DNA of 63,763 nt. It comes from Candidatus Omnitrophota bacterium. GTDB taxonomy: Bacteria; Omnitrophota; Omnitrophia; Omnitrophales; Aquincolibacteriaceae. A program made the position numbers and the translations under genes. The stretch is from positions 1-63,763 of the forward strand of contig JAKLFP010000011.1 in NCBI GenBank assembly GCA_022711115.1, read 5' to 3'. The first letter of the stretch is position 1; each line of letters opens with the position of its first letter. Below are positions 33,957-47,071 of the stretch, piece after piece. The notes below the pieces were generated by a model. The model saw nothing but the letters and a program-made list of their open reading frames with translations, had not been told where the DNA came from and ran no database searches.

Positions 33957-34724
33957 ATGGATGAAAATCAAAAAAAAGCCATCATAATCGGGGCAAGTTC
34001 AGGCATTGGCAGAGCCTTGGCAAAAAAGCTTTCTGCGGAAGGATATCTGGTAGGTCTTGCGGGCCGATCGCTTGAAAAATTACAAGCACTTCAGGCCGAA
34101 CTGCCGGGTGAAAGTCAAGTGAAGCAAATCGATGTTCGGGATACGCGTGAAGCGATCCATTCATTGCGGAATTTGATCATGTCCATGCACGGTGTGGACA
34201 TTCTTGTTGTCAATGCCGGCGTGCTTTTTCAAAACGAAGATTTTGTCTGGCACCATGAAGAAGAGATGATTAAAGTGAATGCCCTTGGTTTTGCAGCTAT
34301 GGCGAACGTGGGGGTCACTTATTTTTTAAGCAAAGGCAGCGGGTGTTTGGTCGGAATTTCTTCCGTAGCCTGCCATCGCGGCAGCGGCCGTTCGCCGTCC
34401 TATAATGCCTCCAAGGCATTCATTTCTAATTATATGGAAGGTCTTCGTCAGAAGTTGTCCGCCACAGCCATCAAAGTTGTTGATATACGTCCCGGGTTCG
34501 TCGATACCGCCATGACTCAGGGGCGCAAGGGACTGTTTGGCGTTATCTCACCCGAACATGCGGCGGTGTTTATTTTTAATGCAATTCAGAAAGGACGAAG
34601 CATCGCTTACGTCCCGTCCTGGTGGGGGATTGTGATGTGGTTTTTAAAACGTCTTCCCGAGAATATTTACCACTTGGGTTACCGCAAGTATCTTGCTTGG
34701 GATAAAAAACCAAGCCATCCTTGA
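33957..34724 (+). CDS. Short-chain dehydrogenase/reductase
   Basis: 255 residues, a classical SDR. Cofactor motif GASSGIGRALAKKL, NAG in VVNAGVLF, catalytic Ser in GISSVACH and YxxxK in SYNASKAF. The Arg at GRSLEKL after strand 2 suggests NADP(H). The C-terminal 35 residues (SWWGIVMWFLKRLPENIYHLGYRKYL) are aromatic and may sit at the membrane, as in the DltE-like group. The substrate cannot be told from sequence. Confidence 0.92.
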   Translation: MDENQKKAIIIGASSGIGRALAKKLSAEGYLVGLAGRSLEKLQALQAELPGESQVKQIDVRDTREAIHSLRNLIMSMHGVDILVVNAGVLFQNEDFVWHHEEEMIKVNALGFAAMANVGVTYFLSKGSGCLVGISSVACHRGSGRSPSYNASKAFISNYMEGLRQKLSATAIKVVDIRPGFVDTAMTQGRKGLFGVISPEHAAVFIFNAIQKGRSIAYVPSWWGIVMWFLKRLPENIYHLGYRKYLAWDKKPSHP

Positions 34725-34726
34725 TT

Positions 34727-35266
34727 ATGAGGAAATTAAGCCATCCTGAACTTGTTGCCCGTCAAATAAAGCGGAAGCAAGAAGCAAAACTTCCTTTTTG
34801 CGTTCTCCTCAATGACATACGAAGTCTCTATAATGTGGGATCTATTTTTAGAACCGTTGACGGTGTGGGTGTTGAGAAGCTTTGGCTCTGCGGGATTACC
34901 GGACACCCGCCCGATTCTCAAATCTCAAAGACCGCCCTGGGAGCCGAAAACGAAGTCCTCTGGGAATACCGCAAGGACGCGTGCGCGGTATTATGCGAAC
35001 TCAAGGCCAAAGGCTATCAGATCGTTTTTTTGGAACAACTCGCGGAGAGCATTCCCTTTCAGCATTATGATCCGGAACCGGGAAAACCTATCTGTCTTGT
35101 GGCCGGCAATGAAATCTCCGGTGTTTCCGATGAACTGATTTCCTTATCTGATAAAACGATTGAAATCGAGATGGCGGGATTGAAAAATTCCTTGAATGTT
35201 ACCGTGGCGCTCGGGATTGTGGCCTATCATATCCGCAATCGAATCCTGACTAGAGTACATTCATGA
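34727..35266 (+). CDS. TrmH/SpoU-family RNA 2'-O-methyltransferase
   Basis: 179 residues from ATG 34727; a TTG two codons earlier overlaps the SDR stop and is an alternative. SPOUT knot motifs: NDIRSLYNVGSIFRTVDG (motif 1), LVAGNEISGVSDELI (motif 2), and MAGLKNSLNVTVALGIVAYHI (motif 3, SAM-binding). It has no N-terminal substrate-binding domain beyond about 25 residues, so it resembles minimal TrmH/TrmL proteins. It overlaps acyP by 4 bp. Confidence 0.9.
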   Translation: MRKLSHPELVARQIKRKQEAKLPFCVLLNDIRSLYNVGSIFRTVDGVGVEKLWLCGITGHPPDSQISKTALGAENEVLWEYRKDACAVLCELKAKGYQIVFLEQLAESIPFQHYDPEPGKPICLVAGNEISGVSDELISLSDKTIEIEMAGLKNSLNVTVALGIVAYHIRNRILTRVHS

Positions 35267-35547
35267 ACGGCCACTGTAAGAGAATGCAGGTTCTTTTTAG
35301 CGGGACAGTGCAGGGCGTCGGCTTTCGGTTTACGGTGGAACGTCTTGCCAGGCGCTTTTCGGTGACCGGATTTGTCCGCAATCTTGATGACGGATGCGTC
35401 GAAGTCCTTGCCGAAGGAGAAGAAACGAAACTGATTGAATTCCTGACCGCCATTCGCGAATCCGGTATGAAAGATTATATCCGTGATGTTGAAGCGCATT
35501 GGGCCAAGGCAGAAAATTGTTTTAACCGTTTTTCCATTAGTTATTAA
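35263..35547 (+). CDS. acyP: Acylphosphatase
   Basis: 94 residues. SGTVQGVGFRFTVERLAR carries the phosphate-binding loop with the catalytic Arg, and VTGFVRNLDDGCVEVLAEG the catalytic Asn. It hydrolyses carboxyl-phosphate bonds. The ATG overlaps the methyltransferase stop, and the phosphoesterase gene follows after 2 bp. Confidence 0.94.
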   Translation: MNGHCKRMQVLFSGTVQGVGFRFTVERLARRFSVTGFVRNLDDGCVEVLAEGEETKLIEFLTAIRESGMKDYIRDVEAHWAKAENCFNRFSISY

Positions 35548-35549
35548 CC

Positions 35550-38299
<2,750 letters not shown>

Positions 38300-38401
38300 A
38301 ATTTTCCCTCAAGAATCTTCACTCTGAACGCATATCTTTGATCCATAACGTTTTGTTTCTGCTGTCTCCAGTCTTGCCTTTTGTTGCCGATATCTGAAGT
38401 G

Positions 38402-39325
38402 ATGGATACTGCGACCTTTACTCAGGAAGTTCCCAAGGACAAGAACCAATTCCTTTTCGAAGAATTTCTCAACTACCTTTCGGTTGAAAAAGGATTGGCT
38501 GCGAACACGCTCATTGCATACCGTCAGGATTTGAATCAATATAATGATTTCTTGAAAAAGCAGAAAATTTCTGACTGGAATAGAGTGACGCGGATTCATA
38601 TCCTGAAATTCCTGAATGCGGAGGGGAAACGGGGGTTGGAATCATCTTCAATCGCTCGCGGTCTTGTTTCGATTAAACTTTTCCACCGGTATCTCACCAA
38701 AGAGCGTTATGTTGAAAATGATGTGACGAGTGTTTTAGAATCCCCGAAACTTTGGAAAAAACTGCCGTATTTTTTGACTATGCAGGAAATGGACGCCATT
38801 TTAAAAACGCCGGATCCGAAGCAAAATTCCGGCATTCGAGATCTTGCTTTGCTCGAGTGTTTGTACGCGACTGGGATGCGGGTGTCAGAGATCACAGATC
38901 TCCGGATCGGGAATGTCTATCTGGACAACAATTTCATCAAGTGCCGTGGCAAGGGAGACAAGGAACGCCTTGTCCCGATCGGAGCTATGGCGGTTTCGGC
39001 ATGTCGCGATTATCTGAAACGTGTTCGGTCCAAGTTGAAAACGACGACGGATCACTTTTTCCTGGGGAGAAGAGGGACAGGGCTTTCAAGGCAATTTGTC
39101 TGGCAGATGATCAAAAAATACGCACGGTTGGCCGGTATCACCAAAGAAATTAAACCGCATACCTTCCGGCATTCTTTTGCCACGCATCTGCTTGAACGGG
39201 GGGCAGACCTTCGTGTTGTCCAGGAACTGCTCGGCCATTCGGACATTTCCACAACACAGATTTACACGCATATCTCAGGAAATCGTCTTAAGTCCATCCA
39301 TGCAAAATTCCATCCCCGAGGATAA
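38402..39325 (+). CDS. xerD: Tyrosine recombinase XerC/XerD
   Basis: 307 residues from ATG 38402. An N-terminal SAM-like core-binding domain (FLNYLSVEKGLAANTLIAYRQDL) is followed by the catalytic domain with Arg in ATGMRVSEI, Lys in GKGDKERLVPIG, HTFRHSFATHLL, LGHSDIST and the nucleophile Tyr in TQIYTHI. Length and the standard C-terminus fit chromosome-dimer resolution rather than a phage integrase. Only one Xer gene is visible here. Confidence 0.93.
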   Translation: MDTATFTQEVPKDKNQFLFEEFLNYLSVEKGLAANTLIAYRQDLNQYNDFLKKQKISDWNRVTRIHILKFLNAEGKRGLESSSIARGLVSIKLFHRYLTKERYVENDVTSVLESPKLWKKLPYFLTMQEMDAILKTPDPKQNSGIRDLALLECLYATGMRVSEITDLRIGNVYLDNNFIKCRGKGDKERLVPIGAMAVSACRDYLKRVRSKLKTTTDHFFLGRRGTGLSRQFVWQMIKKYARLAGITKEIKPHTFRHSFATHLLERGADLRVVQELLGHSDISTTQIYTHISGNRLKSIHAKFHPRG

Positions 39326-39476
39326 AACACCTTTAAAAGCAATCGACGAAATAAATCGGTTAAATCGCAAGTGATTATCTTGTATGCAAGGCGAATTCTT
39401 TCAGCGTACCATATATGGCGTTTCTCATTTTGCGTTTTTCAAACTTATGGTATACTTCCAACCCGAGGTGACCTGA

Positions 39477-39779
39477 ATGAGAAAACATTTTGTAATTTGT
39501 TTTTTGGGAGTACTGATTTTTTCAGTTCTTTGCACACGATTGTGGGCTGTGGAAGGTGAATCTGCCGGGGCTCCTGCGATGACTGGATCTCAGGACGAGT
39601 ACAAGGATCTGGAAAAGACGCTGAAGCAAGACAGAATGGATACTCTTGAGATTAGGATTTCAGATGTCAGTCAAGAGAATAAATTCTTGGCAGAACGTGT
39701 CAAGATGCTCGAGCGAACTGTAAATGACTTGAAAGACAAAGTGAATCAACTGAAGGATCAGGCATACAGATATAATTAG
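39477..39779 (+). CDS. Small secreted coiled-coil protein
   Basis: 100 residues with a signal peptide (1-24, cut after LWAVE-like site). The mature part is acidic, then a heptad coiled coil (DTLEIRISDVSQENKFLAERVKMLERTVNDLKDKVNQLKDQ). It resembles Lpp-like or YbgF-N-like trimerising proteins in layout, without the lipobox. I do not recognise the family. TATACT at 39451-39456 may be its -10. Confidence 0.65.
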   Translation: MRKHFVICFLGVLIFSVLCTRLWAVEGESAGAPAMTGSQDEYKDLEKTLKQDRMDTLEIRISDVSQENKFLAERVKMLERTVNDLKDKVNQLKDQAYRYN

Positions 39780-39803
39780 GCATTGATCTTCAAAGTCATT
39801 TCA

Positions 39804-39832
39804 TTGACATTCGTTTCACGCACCCATATACT
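39804..39832 (+). promoter_or_regulatory. Strong promoter ahead of tRNA-Glu and the purine operon
   Basis: TTGACA (39804-39809), 17 bp, TATACT (39827-39832). The predicted transcript starts near 39839, leaving about 150 bases before the tRNA. That leader holds a small hairpin AGGCT-ATTAC-AGCCT but no recognised element. Confidence 0.8.
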
Positions 39833-39989
39833 GAAATTGTCTTGATGCTTCGAAATCTCCGCAACTTGTTTTTTAATATAGGGTTAGGCTATTACAGCCT
39901 CCGTGTTTTTTCGAGGCATATTGATTTTGATAGGTATGCAGGGGAATCAGTGAAATCCCATCTTCATTGAAATTTTTAAAATAGATCAG

Positions 39990-40067
39990 GGCGCTATCGT
40001 CTAGCCTGATCTAGGACGCTGCCCTCTCAAGGCAGAAACACGGGTTTAAATCCCGTTAGCGCTACCA
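39990..40067 (+). tRNA. tRNA-Glu (CTC)
   Basis: 78 bases including CCA. Acceptor GGCGCTA/TAGCGCT (first pair G-T), D-arm GTCT/GGAC with an 11-base loop, anticodon arm CTGCC-CTCTCAA-GGCAG (anticodon CTC), T-arm ACGGG-TTTAAAT-CCCGT. It reads GAG. It ends 33 bp before purB with no terminator between. Confidence 0.95.
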
Positions 40068-40100
40068 TTGGGTAAGGGCCATAAGGCAGGGGGAACATAA

Positions 40101-41411
40101 ATGATCCCGCGTTATACGCGCGCAGAAATGGCGCAGGTTTGGACAGAAGAGAATAAACTTCGCAAATGGCTGGAAGTCGAGCTTGCCGCATTGGAAGGGC
40201 TTGCGCATTACGGCTATATCCCCAAAGATGTTCCCGCAAAAGTGAGAGCCAAAGCAGCTTTCGATGTTGAACGTGTCAGAGAGATCGAAAAAACCGTCAA
40301 CCATGATGTCATCGCATTTCTTACGAATGTTGCCGAACACGTCGGCCCAGTGGGCCGCTATGTTCACTTCGGTTTAACATCCTCAGATATTCTGGATACC
40401 GGCCTTTCCTTGCAGGTTCAAGAAGCTTCGGATCTTTTGATCCGTGAGCTTAAAAAACTCATCCAGGTTCTCGGCAAAAGAGCCAAGGAACATGCGAAAA
40501 CGCTGATGGTGGGGCGTTCGCACGGCGTTCATGCCGAGCCGATAACTTTTGGTCTTAAAATGGCGCTTTTTTATGCCGAGTTTCAAAGAAACCTTCAACG
40601 GCTGGAAACCGCAAAGGAAACGTTGCGTTGCGGGAAGATCTCCGGTGCTGTCGGGACTTTTGCGAATGTGGATCCGAAGGTTGAAGAATTTGTTTGTAAA
40701 AAACTTGGATTGGAACCGGCGCTTGTTTCCACGCAGATCTTGCAGCGCGATCGACACGCCGAGTATCTCGGAACGCTTGCCGTGATTGGCGGTTCTCTTG
40801 AAAAACTTGCGACTGAGATTCGCGGATTACAAAAAACCGAATGCTATGAAGTGCAGGAGTTTTTCTCAAAAGGTCAAAAAGGATCTTCCGCGATGCCGCA
40901 CAAGCGAAATCCGATCACCTGTGAACGGATTGCCGGTTTGGCGCGTATTCTGCGGGGAAATGCTTTGGCAGGATTTGAAAATATTGCGTTATGGCATGAG
41001 CGGGACATTACCCATTCTTCCGTGGAGCGCGTGATCTTTCCGGACAGCACGATCCTTCTCGATTATATGCTGGGATTAATGATTAACGTGATTGAAAACC
41101 TCGTGGTGAATAAGGACCGCATGTTGAAGAACCTGGAAGCGAGCCGCGGGATGGTCTTTTCGCAGGGGTTGCTGCTGAAACTGGTTGAAAAAGGTCTGAC
41201 ACGGGAGGAGGCTTATAAACTGGTTCAGGACGCGGCCAAGAGACTTTGGGAAGATGAAAGTGTTTTTCTAGAACAGGTCGTTTTGAAGAATCAGAAAATT
41301 TTGAAAATTTTGACACCTCAGGAAATCCGTTCGGTATTCAGTTGTGACAAACACTTGAAAAATGTTTCGGTCATCTTGCAGCGTGTAGGTATTCTGAAAG
41401 CCTCAAAATAG
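40101..41411 (+). CDS. purB: Adenylosuccinate lyase
   Basis: 436 residues. Fumarase/aspartase fold with HFGLTSSDILDT, GRSHGVHAEP (catalytic His) and the signature GSSAMPHKRNPITCERI with the catalytic Ser. It acts twice in purine synthesis, on SAICAR and on adenylosuccinate. First gene of the pur operon, directly downstream of tRNA-Glu. Confidence 0.97.
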   Translation: MIPRYTRAEMAQVWTEENKLRKWLEVELAALEGLAHYGYIPKDVPAKVRAKAAFDVERVREIEKTVNHDVIAFLTNVAEHVGPVGRYVHFGLTSSDILDTGLSLQVQEASDLLIRELKKLIQVLGKRAKEHAKTLMVGRSHGVHAEPITFGLKMALFYAEFQRNLQRLETAKETLRCGKISGAVGTFANVDPKVEEFVCKKLGLEPALVSTQILQRDRHAEYLGTLAVIGGSLEKLATEIRGLQKTECYEVQEFFSKGQKGSSAMPHKRNPITCERIAGLARILRGNALAGFENIALWHERDITHSSVERVIFPDSTILLDYMLGLMINVIENLVVNKDRMLKNLEASRGMVFSQGLLLKLVEKGLTREEAYKLVQDAAKRLWEDESVFLEQVVLKNQKILKILTPQEIRSVFSCDKHLKNVSVILQRVGILKASK

Positions 41412-41420
41412 GAGAGGACT

Positions 41421-42347
41421 ATGGTGAACAACCTTGAAAAAAGTGACGCGATTCTAGAAACACACTTACCGCTGACGCGCGTCGCGGTTGGCAAAGTCCG
41501 CGATATTTACGGGGTAGGCAATGACAAGCTTTTGATCATCACGACCGACCGGCTCAGTGCATTTGACGTTGTGCTACCCCATCCGATCCCCATGAAAGGA
41601 AAGGTCCTGAATCAAATCACACTTTTCTGGCAGGATCATTTTAAGGGATGGATCCCGCAACATTTGATTACGTCGAATGTGGATCAGATGGGATTGCCCG
41701 CGGAAGTAGTGAAGAAATTCCGTCATGAACTCGAAGGCCGGTCCATGCTGGTGCAGAAGGCACAACCGCTTGAGATCGAATGTGTGGTGCGTGGTTACAT
41801 CACGGGCTCGGGCTGGAAGGATTATCTTAAAACCGGAAAGGTATGCGGGCACACGTTGCCGCCGGGATTAAAGCAATGCCAGAAATTTCCGGAACCTTTA
41901 TTCACCCCGTCCACCAAGGCCAAGACGGGACATGATATCAATATTGATCTCGGTGAAGCGATACGGATTGTGGGAAAAGATCTTGCCATGCAAGCCCGTG
42001 ATCTTACCGTGCAACTCTATAAAAAGGGGCAGGAGTATGCGGCTTCGAAAGGGATCATGATTGCGGACACGAAATTTGAATTTGGAGTCCGCGACGGTAA
42101 ACTCATGCTGATCGATGAGATCCTGACACCGGACAGCTCTCGTTTCTGGCCGGCGGATAAGTATGAAGTCGGTCATGACCAACCGAGTTTTGATAAACAG
42201 ATTGTGCGGAATTATCTCGAAACCCTTTCCTGGGACAAACGACCGCCGGCGCCCGAGCTTCCGCAGGACATTATTGAGAAAACGAGCGCGGCTTATTGCG
42301 AAATTTATCGCCGGTTAACCGGTAAAGATATTCGGGAGGTTTGCTGA
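41421..42347 (+). CDS. purC: SAICAR synthetase
   Basis: 308 residues, the long (yeast-like) form. VGKVRDIYGVGNDKLLIITTDRLSAFDVVL, the VVRGYITGSGWKDY block and LIDEILTPDSSRFWPADKY are diagnostic. It ligates aspartate to CAIR using ATP. It lies 9 bp after purB. Confidence 0.96.
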   Translation: MVNNLEKSDAILETHLPLTRVAVGKVRDIYGVGNDKLLIITTDRLSAFDVVLPHPIPMKGKVLNQITLFWQDHFKGWIPQHLITSNVDQMGLPAEVVKKFRHELEGRSMLVQKAQPLEIECVVRGYITGSGWKDYLKTGKVCGHTLPPGLKQCQKFPEPLFTPSTKAKTGHDINIDLGEAIRIVGKDLAMQARDLTVQLYKKGQEYAASKGIMIADTKFEFGVRDGKLMLIDEILTPDSSRFWPADKYEVGHDQPSFDKQIVRNYLETLSWDKRPPAPELPQDIIEKTSAAYCEIYRRLTGKDIREVC

Positions 42348-42351
42348 ATTT

Positions 42352-42609
42352 ATGAAATACAAGGCATTGATCCATACCAGTTTAAAGAAATCGGTTCTTG
42401 ACCCGCAGGGACAGACCACCTTGCACGCGCTGGCATCCTTGGGGTTCAAAGAGGCGCAAAGTCTTCGGATCGGCAAATATTTTGAAATGGTGCTTGAGGC
42501 AGAGAATCACGAGAAGGCCGAGCAAAGTATTCATGTGATGTGCGATAAATTGCTGCACAATCCCGTGATTGAAGAATATTCTTTTGATATTAAGGAAATG
42601 CCTTCATAA
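42352..42609 (+). CDS. purS: FGAM synthase subunit PurS
   Basis: 85 residues. KSVLDPQGQTTLHALASLGFKEAQSLRIGKY matches the small dimeric subunit that bridges PurQ and the short PurL. Its presence, with a 756-residue PurL, shows the three-part (PurSQL) enzyme instead of the single large one. Confidence 0.94.
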   Translation: MKYKALIHTSLKKSVLDPQGQTTLHALASLGFKEAQSLRIGKYFEMVLEAENHEKAEQSIHVMCDKLLHNPVIEEYSFDIKEMPS

Positions 42610-42688
42610 ATTTAAAATCAATGCCGGGTAGGGGTGAGAGAGCAAATGATTCTCATCCAGTGTTCCTATTCGAGCTTCGAGGAAATAA

Positions 42689-43378
42689 ATGAAAGCCGCA
42701 GTGGTTGTTTTTCCTGGTTCTAATTGTGATACGGACTGTTTTCATGCGCTCAAAGACGTCATGAAAGTCCCCGTGGAATTTATCTGGCATAAAGAGAGAA
42801 GTTTTCCTAAGACTGATCTTGTGGTCATCCCGGGCGGTTTCAGCTATGGGGACTATCTCCGGACGGGCGCGATCGCGCGTTTTTCACCTGTCATGGATTC
42901 CGTGACAAAACATGCCCATGAGGGACGGGCCGTGATTGGCATCTGCAATGGTTTTCAGATTCTTTTGGAATCGGGTTTGTTGCCGGGCGCGATGCTTCGG
43001 AACAAGACTTTGGAGTTTATCTGTAAGCATACCTGGATTCGTGCGGAAGAGAATTTGACCATTTTTACAGGCCAGATGGAACCCGGAGAAACACTTTGTG
43101 TTCCGATCGCTCATGGGGAAGGCAATTATTATTGCGACGATGAAACCTTAAAATCGTTGCAGGACCATGCACAGATTGTTTTCCGCTATTCTTCTCAGAG
43201 CGGTGAGGTTCGTGAAGAATTCAATCCGAACGGTTCGCGCGATCATATTGCAGGGATTGTCAATAAAAAGAAAAATGTTCTTGGAATGATGCCGCACCCC
43301 GAGCGCGCCAGTGAAGAGATCCTCGGTTCGCACGGTGGGCGGAAGATCTGGGAAAGCATTTTGAATGCGATAGGCTAA
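42689..43378 (+). CDS. purQ: FGAM synthase glutaminase subunit PurQ
   Basis: 229 residues, class I glutamine amidotransferase. [31 protein letters not shown], nucleophile Cys in [18 protein letters not shown], and His-Glu near [10 protein letters not shown]. It supplies ammonia to PurL. The 79-bp gap from purS holds a hairpin (42642-42668) and is the only sizeable gap in the operon. Confidence 0.96.
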   Translation: MKAAVVVFPGSNCDTDCFHALKDVMKVPVEFIWHKERSFPKTDLVVIPGGFSYGDYLRTGAIARFSPVMDSVTKHAHEGRAVIGICNGFQILLESGLLPGAMLRNKTLEFICKHTWIRAEENLTIFTGQMEPGETLCVPIAHGEGNYYCDDETLKSLQDHAQIVFRYSSQSGEVREEFNPNGSRDHIAGIVNKKKNVLGMMPHPERASEEILGSHGGRKIWESILNAIG

Positions 43379-43382
43379 ACTT

Positions 43383-45653
43383 ATGCCGACACTCGATGAT
43401 AAAACAACCATCACACCGAAATTGATCGCAGCGCACGGTATTACGCCGGATGAATACAAACGCATCCAGGAGATCCTGGGCCGCGATCCTAACATTACGG
43501 AACTCGGGATGTTCAGCGTGATGTGGAGCGAACACTGTTCTTATAAAAATTCCAAACCGGTCCTGAAACTTTTTTCAAAAATGAATGCCGAATTGCCGCA
43601 TCAGGAAAATCTTCTGGTCAAACCAGGCCAGGAAAACGCCGGGATTGTGGACATCGGAGACGGCTTGGCGGTCTGTTTCAAGATTGAAAGCCATAACCAT
43701 CCCTCAGCGATTGAACCCTTCCAGGGTGCGGCCACGGGTGTGGGAGGGATTTTGCGGGATATTTTTACGATGGGTGCCAGGCCGATCCTGCTGATGAACT
43801 CTTTACGGTTCGGTGATCTTGCGCAACCGGTGAGCCAACGACTTTTCCGCGGCGTCGTTGCCGGCATTGCGCATTATGGAAACTGTATGGGCATTCCCAC
43901 CGTGGGCGGGGATGTCTATTTTGATTCGTCCTATGAAGGAAATCCGCTTGTGAACGCGATGGCGCTTGGGATCATCAAGAAGAATGAAATCGTTCGAGGT
44001 GCAGCCACAGGAATCGGAAATCCTGTTTATTATGTCGGAGCCACGACCGGGCGTGACGGGCTCGGCGGTGCGGCATTCGCTTCCAAGGAATTGTCCGACC
44101 AAAGCCATGAGGATCGACCCGCGGTACAGGTCGGAGATCCGTTCATGGAAAAACTTTTAATGGAAGCGTGTCTTGAACTTTTGAAAACCGATGCGCTCGT
44201 TGGGATGCAGGATATGGGAGCTGCGGGGCTGACATGCGCGGGGTGCGAGACCGCATCACGTGCCAGCACGGGGGTGGAGATCGACCTTGCGTACGTGCCG
44301 CGGCGAGAAACCGGGATGATCCCATACGAGATTTTGCTTTCCGAATCCCAGGAACGCATGCTTGTCATTGTCAAGAAAGGCAAAGAAAAGGAAGTCGAAA
44401 GAATTTTTGAAAAATGGGATCTCCATGCGGTCAAAATCGGAGAGGTGACTCAGGGTGACAAATACCGGGTGCTGGATTCCGGAAAATTAGCGGCTGAAAT
44501 TCCGGCCAAGGCACTCGCGGATGAAGGGCCTATTTATATTCGGGAAGAGGAAAAGCCTGCCTATCTTGAAGAAACTCAAAAGTTGGATCTTGGTTCCATC
44601 AAAGTACCGAGGGATTTCAATCAACTGCTGAAGAAATTACTTGCGCATCCATCGATCGCCTCCAAATCCTGGGTTTGGCAGCAATACGACCATATGGTCC
44701 GCACGGATACGGTTTTTTATCCCGGGCATGATGCCGCGCTTATTCGCATTAAAGGAACTCAGAAAGGAATTGCGGTTTCCACGGATTGTAACAGCTTGTA
44801 TGTTTATTTAGATCCGTTTGAAGGTGGAAAGATTGCGGTTGCTGAGGCGGCGCGTAATGTAGTGTGTTCGGGCGCGAAGCCGGTCGGGTTGACAAACTGC
44901 CTTAATTTCGGGAATCCCATGAAGCCCGAAATTTTTTGGCAATTTCACAGTGCCGTTTCCGGGATGATTGAATCCTGCAAGATGTTTGAAATTCCGGTGA
45001 CGGGTGGGAATGTCAGTTTCTATAATGAAAGCCCGCAAGGAGCGATTTTCCCGACGCCGACAATCGGCATGGTTGGCTTGATGGAAAATATCGAAAAACG
45101 GGTTCCGTCCTTTTTTCAAAACAAAGGGGATCTTATTTTTCTTGCGGGAGAAACTTTTAATGAGATCGGCGGCACACATTATTTGATGATGGAACATGGT
45201 TTGAAGAAAGGACTTCCGCCTCGTTTGGATCTAAAACGTGAAAAAGCGCTTCATCAATTTATTTTGGACGCGGCACAAGGAGGAAAACTTGCTTCCTGCC
45301 ATGATCTTTCCGAAGGCGGCCTTGCACTGGCGCTTGCGGAGTGTTGTTTTAAAAGTGACCAGGAACTTGGTGCTGTGATCAATGGCATGGGTGCGATCCA
45401 GGAAGGCTCAACCGGTCTGCGGACCGATGCGCTTTATTTTGGCGAAAGCCAATCCCGTGCGGTGATTTCCGTAAGCCCCAATCACAAAGATGACATCAAG
45501 AGGTTGGCTCAAAAATACGGTGTGAAATTTTATGAAATCGGTGTTGTCAATGCGGATTCGCTTGTTGTTGAAGACCGGATTCATTTGACCGTGCAACAAA
45601 TGAAAAATATTTTCGAGAGTACCATTCCCAAAACCATGGAGCGATTCTCATGA
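43383..45653 (+). CDS. purL: FGAM synthase large subunit PurL
   Basis: 756 residues, the short form. Duplicated AIR-synthase-like halves: [65 protein letters not shown] and [15 protein letters not shown]. It converts FGAR to FGAM with PurQ and PurS. Overlaps purF by 4 bp. Confidence 0.97.
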   Translation: MPTLDDKTTITPKLIAAHGITPDEYKRIQEILGRDPNITELGMFSVMWSEHCSYKNSKPVLKLFSKMNAELPHQENLLVKPGQENAGIVDIGDGLAVCFKIESHNHPSAIEPFQGAATGVGGILRDIFTMGARPILLMNSLRFGDLAQPVSQRLFRGVVAGIAHYGNCMGIPTVGGDVYFDSSYEGNPLVNAMALGIIKKNEIVRGAATGIGNPVYYVGATTGRDGLGGAAFASKELSDQSHEDRPAVQVGDPFMEKLLMEACLELLKTDALVGMQDMGAAGLTCAGCETASRASTGVEIDLAYVPRRETGMIPYEILLSESQERMLVIVKKGKEKEVERIFEKWDLHAVKIGEVTQGDKYRVLDSGKLAAEIPAKALADEGPIYIREEEKPAYLEETQKLDLGSIKVPRDFNQLLKKLLAHPSIASKSWVWQQYDHMVRTDTVFYPGHDAALIRIKGTQKGIAVSTDCNSLYVYLDPFEGGKIAVAEAARNVVCSGAKPVGLTNCLNFGNPMKPEIFWQFHSAVSGMIESCKMFEIPVTGGNVSFYNESPQGAIFPTPTIGMVGLMENIEKRVPSFFQNKGDLIFLAGETFNEIGGTHYLMMEHGLKKGLPPRLDLKREKALHQFILDAAQGGKLASCHDLSEGGLALALAECCFKSDQELGAVINGMGAIQEGSTGLRTDALYFGESQSRAVISVSPNHKDDIKRLAQKYGVKFYEIGVVNADSLVVEDRIHLTVQQMKNIFESTIPKTMERFS

Positions 45654-47071
45654 GCGGTGAAAATATTAAGCACCATTGCGGAGTTTTCGGAATTTACAAC
45701 CATCCTCAAGCGGCCCGTATCGCACACTTAGGGCTTTTCGCGCTTCAGCATCGAGGGGAAGAAGCGGCCGGTATTTGCACCAGTGACGGTTCGGATCTTC
45801 ATCTTGTCAAACGGACGGGACATGTGGGAGAGATTTTTGATGAAGCGGCTTTTGCGCAACTTCCGGGCAAGCATGCCATCGGTCATGTGCGCTATTCCAC
45901 GACAGGGTCGTCCACCATCACGAACGCACAACCGTGTAAGGTGGATTACTCACGCGGGCAAATTGCGATTGCGCATAATGGAAATCTCGTCAATGCGCAA
46001 ATTTTGAGGGCTGAATTGGAGGCGTACGGTTCGATCTTCGGGAGTACGACAGATTCCGAAATTTTTGTGCACTTGATTGCAAAGCCGTCCTACCGTTCCC
46101 ATGTGGAAGGTGTGGTCGAGGCGGCGAAACGGGTGAAGGGGGCTTTTACCCTTACGATCCTTACGGAAGATCAGCTGATCGGGGTGCGTGATCCGTATGG
46201 ATTCCGGCCCCTCTGTCTTGGAAAATTGGGCGATGGGTTTGTGCTGGCTTCTGAAACCTGTGCGCTGGATCTCATTGAGGCGCAATTCATTCGAGAAATT
46301 GAGCCGGGTGAAGTGGTGGTCATCGACAGGAATGGAGTGAAAAGTCATTTTCCCTATAAAGATGCCCAGATCCCGAAAGCTCAATGCATTTTTGAGCATG
46401 TTTATTTTGCACGTCCGGATTCTACGATTTTTCATGACAATGTCGGATTCGTGCGCGAACGGCTTGGACGGCAATTGGCGAAAGAACATCCGGTCGAAGC
46501 GGACATTGTGGTGCCGGTGCCGGACTCCGGGAATTTTGCAGCGATGGGCTACTCGCATGAATCTAGGATTCCTCTGGCGCACGGGTTCATCCGCAACCAC
46601 TACATTGGCCGGACGTTCATCAGCCCTACGGAAGCCGGTCGTTCCTTGAAAGTGAAGATCAAATTGAACCCTATCCGGCAGTTCGTGAAAGGGCAACGCG
46701 TTATTGTGGTGGATGATTCGATTGTTCGCGGGAATACCGCCAAAAGTCGTGTCAAACTTTTACGGGCCGCGGGTGCCAAAGAAGTGCATATGCGCATCAG
46801 TTGTCCGCCGCATATTTCTCCGTGTTTTTACGGGATTGATTTTCCTTCAAAAAAAGAACTTTTGGCTGCGAATAATAGTATGAAAGAGATCAAGCAGTTC
46901 TTGAATGTGGAAAGCCTGGGTTATTTAAGCTTGAAGGGGATGTTGGAAGCGACGATGCAACCAGCGACTGATTTTTGCGCCGCCTGTTTCTCGGGATGTT
47001 ATCCTACCGAGATCTATGATGATGTGGATAAATTCAAACTTGAAAATAAAAGGAAATTCTTTGACCTATGA
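45650..47071 (+). CDS. purF: Amidophosphoribosyltransferase
   Basis: 473 residues. A nine-residue propeptide precedes the N-terminal nucleophile Cys10 in HCGVFGIYN, followed by [11 protein letters not shown] and GHVRYSTTG. The phosphoribosyltransferase domain has [30 protein letters not shown]. Cysteines in [11 protein letters not shown] and [14 protein letters not shown] suggest a [4Fe-4S] cluster as in the Bacillus-type enzyme. It makes phosphoribosylamine, the committed step. Confidence 0.97.
   Translation: MSGENIKHHCGVFGIYNHPQAARIAHLGLFALQHRGEEAAGICTSDGSDLHLVKRTGHVGEIFDEAAFAQLPGKHAIGHVRYSTTGSSTITNAQPCKVDYSRGQIAIAHNGNLVNAQILRAELEAYGSIFGSTTDSEIFVHLIAKPSYRSHVEGVVEAAKRVKGAFTLTILTEDQLIGVRDPYGFRPLCLGKLGDGFVLASETCALDLIEAQFIREIEPGEVVVIDRNGVKSHFPYKDAQIPKAQCIFEHVYFARPDSTIFHDNVGFVRERLGRQLAKEHPVEADIVVPVPDSGNFAAMGYSHESRIPLAHGFIRNHYIGRTFISPTEAGRSLKVKIKLNPIRQFVKGQRVIVVDDSIVRGNTAKSRVKLLRAAGAKEVHMRISCPPHISPCFYGIDFPSKKELLAANNSMKEIKQFLNVESLGYLSLKGMLEATMQPATDFCAACFSGCYPTEIYDDVDKFKLENKRKFFDL

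Noticed and set aside
38402-39325. Phage integrase marking an island
   Set aside because: Length and sequence fit a housekeeping Xer recombinase, and the neighbours are core genes.
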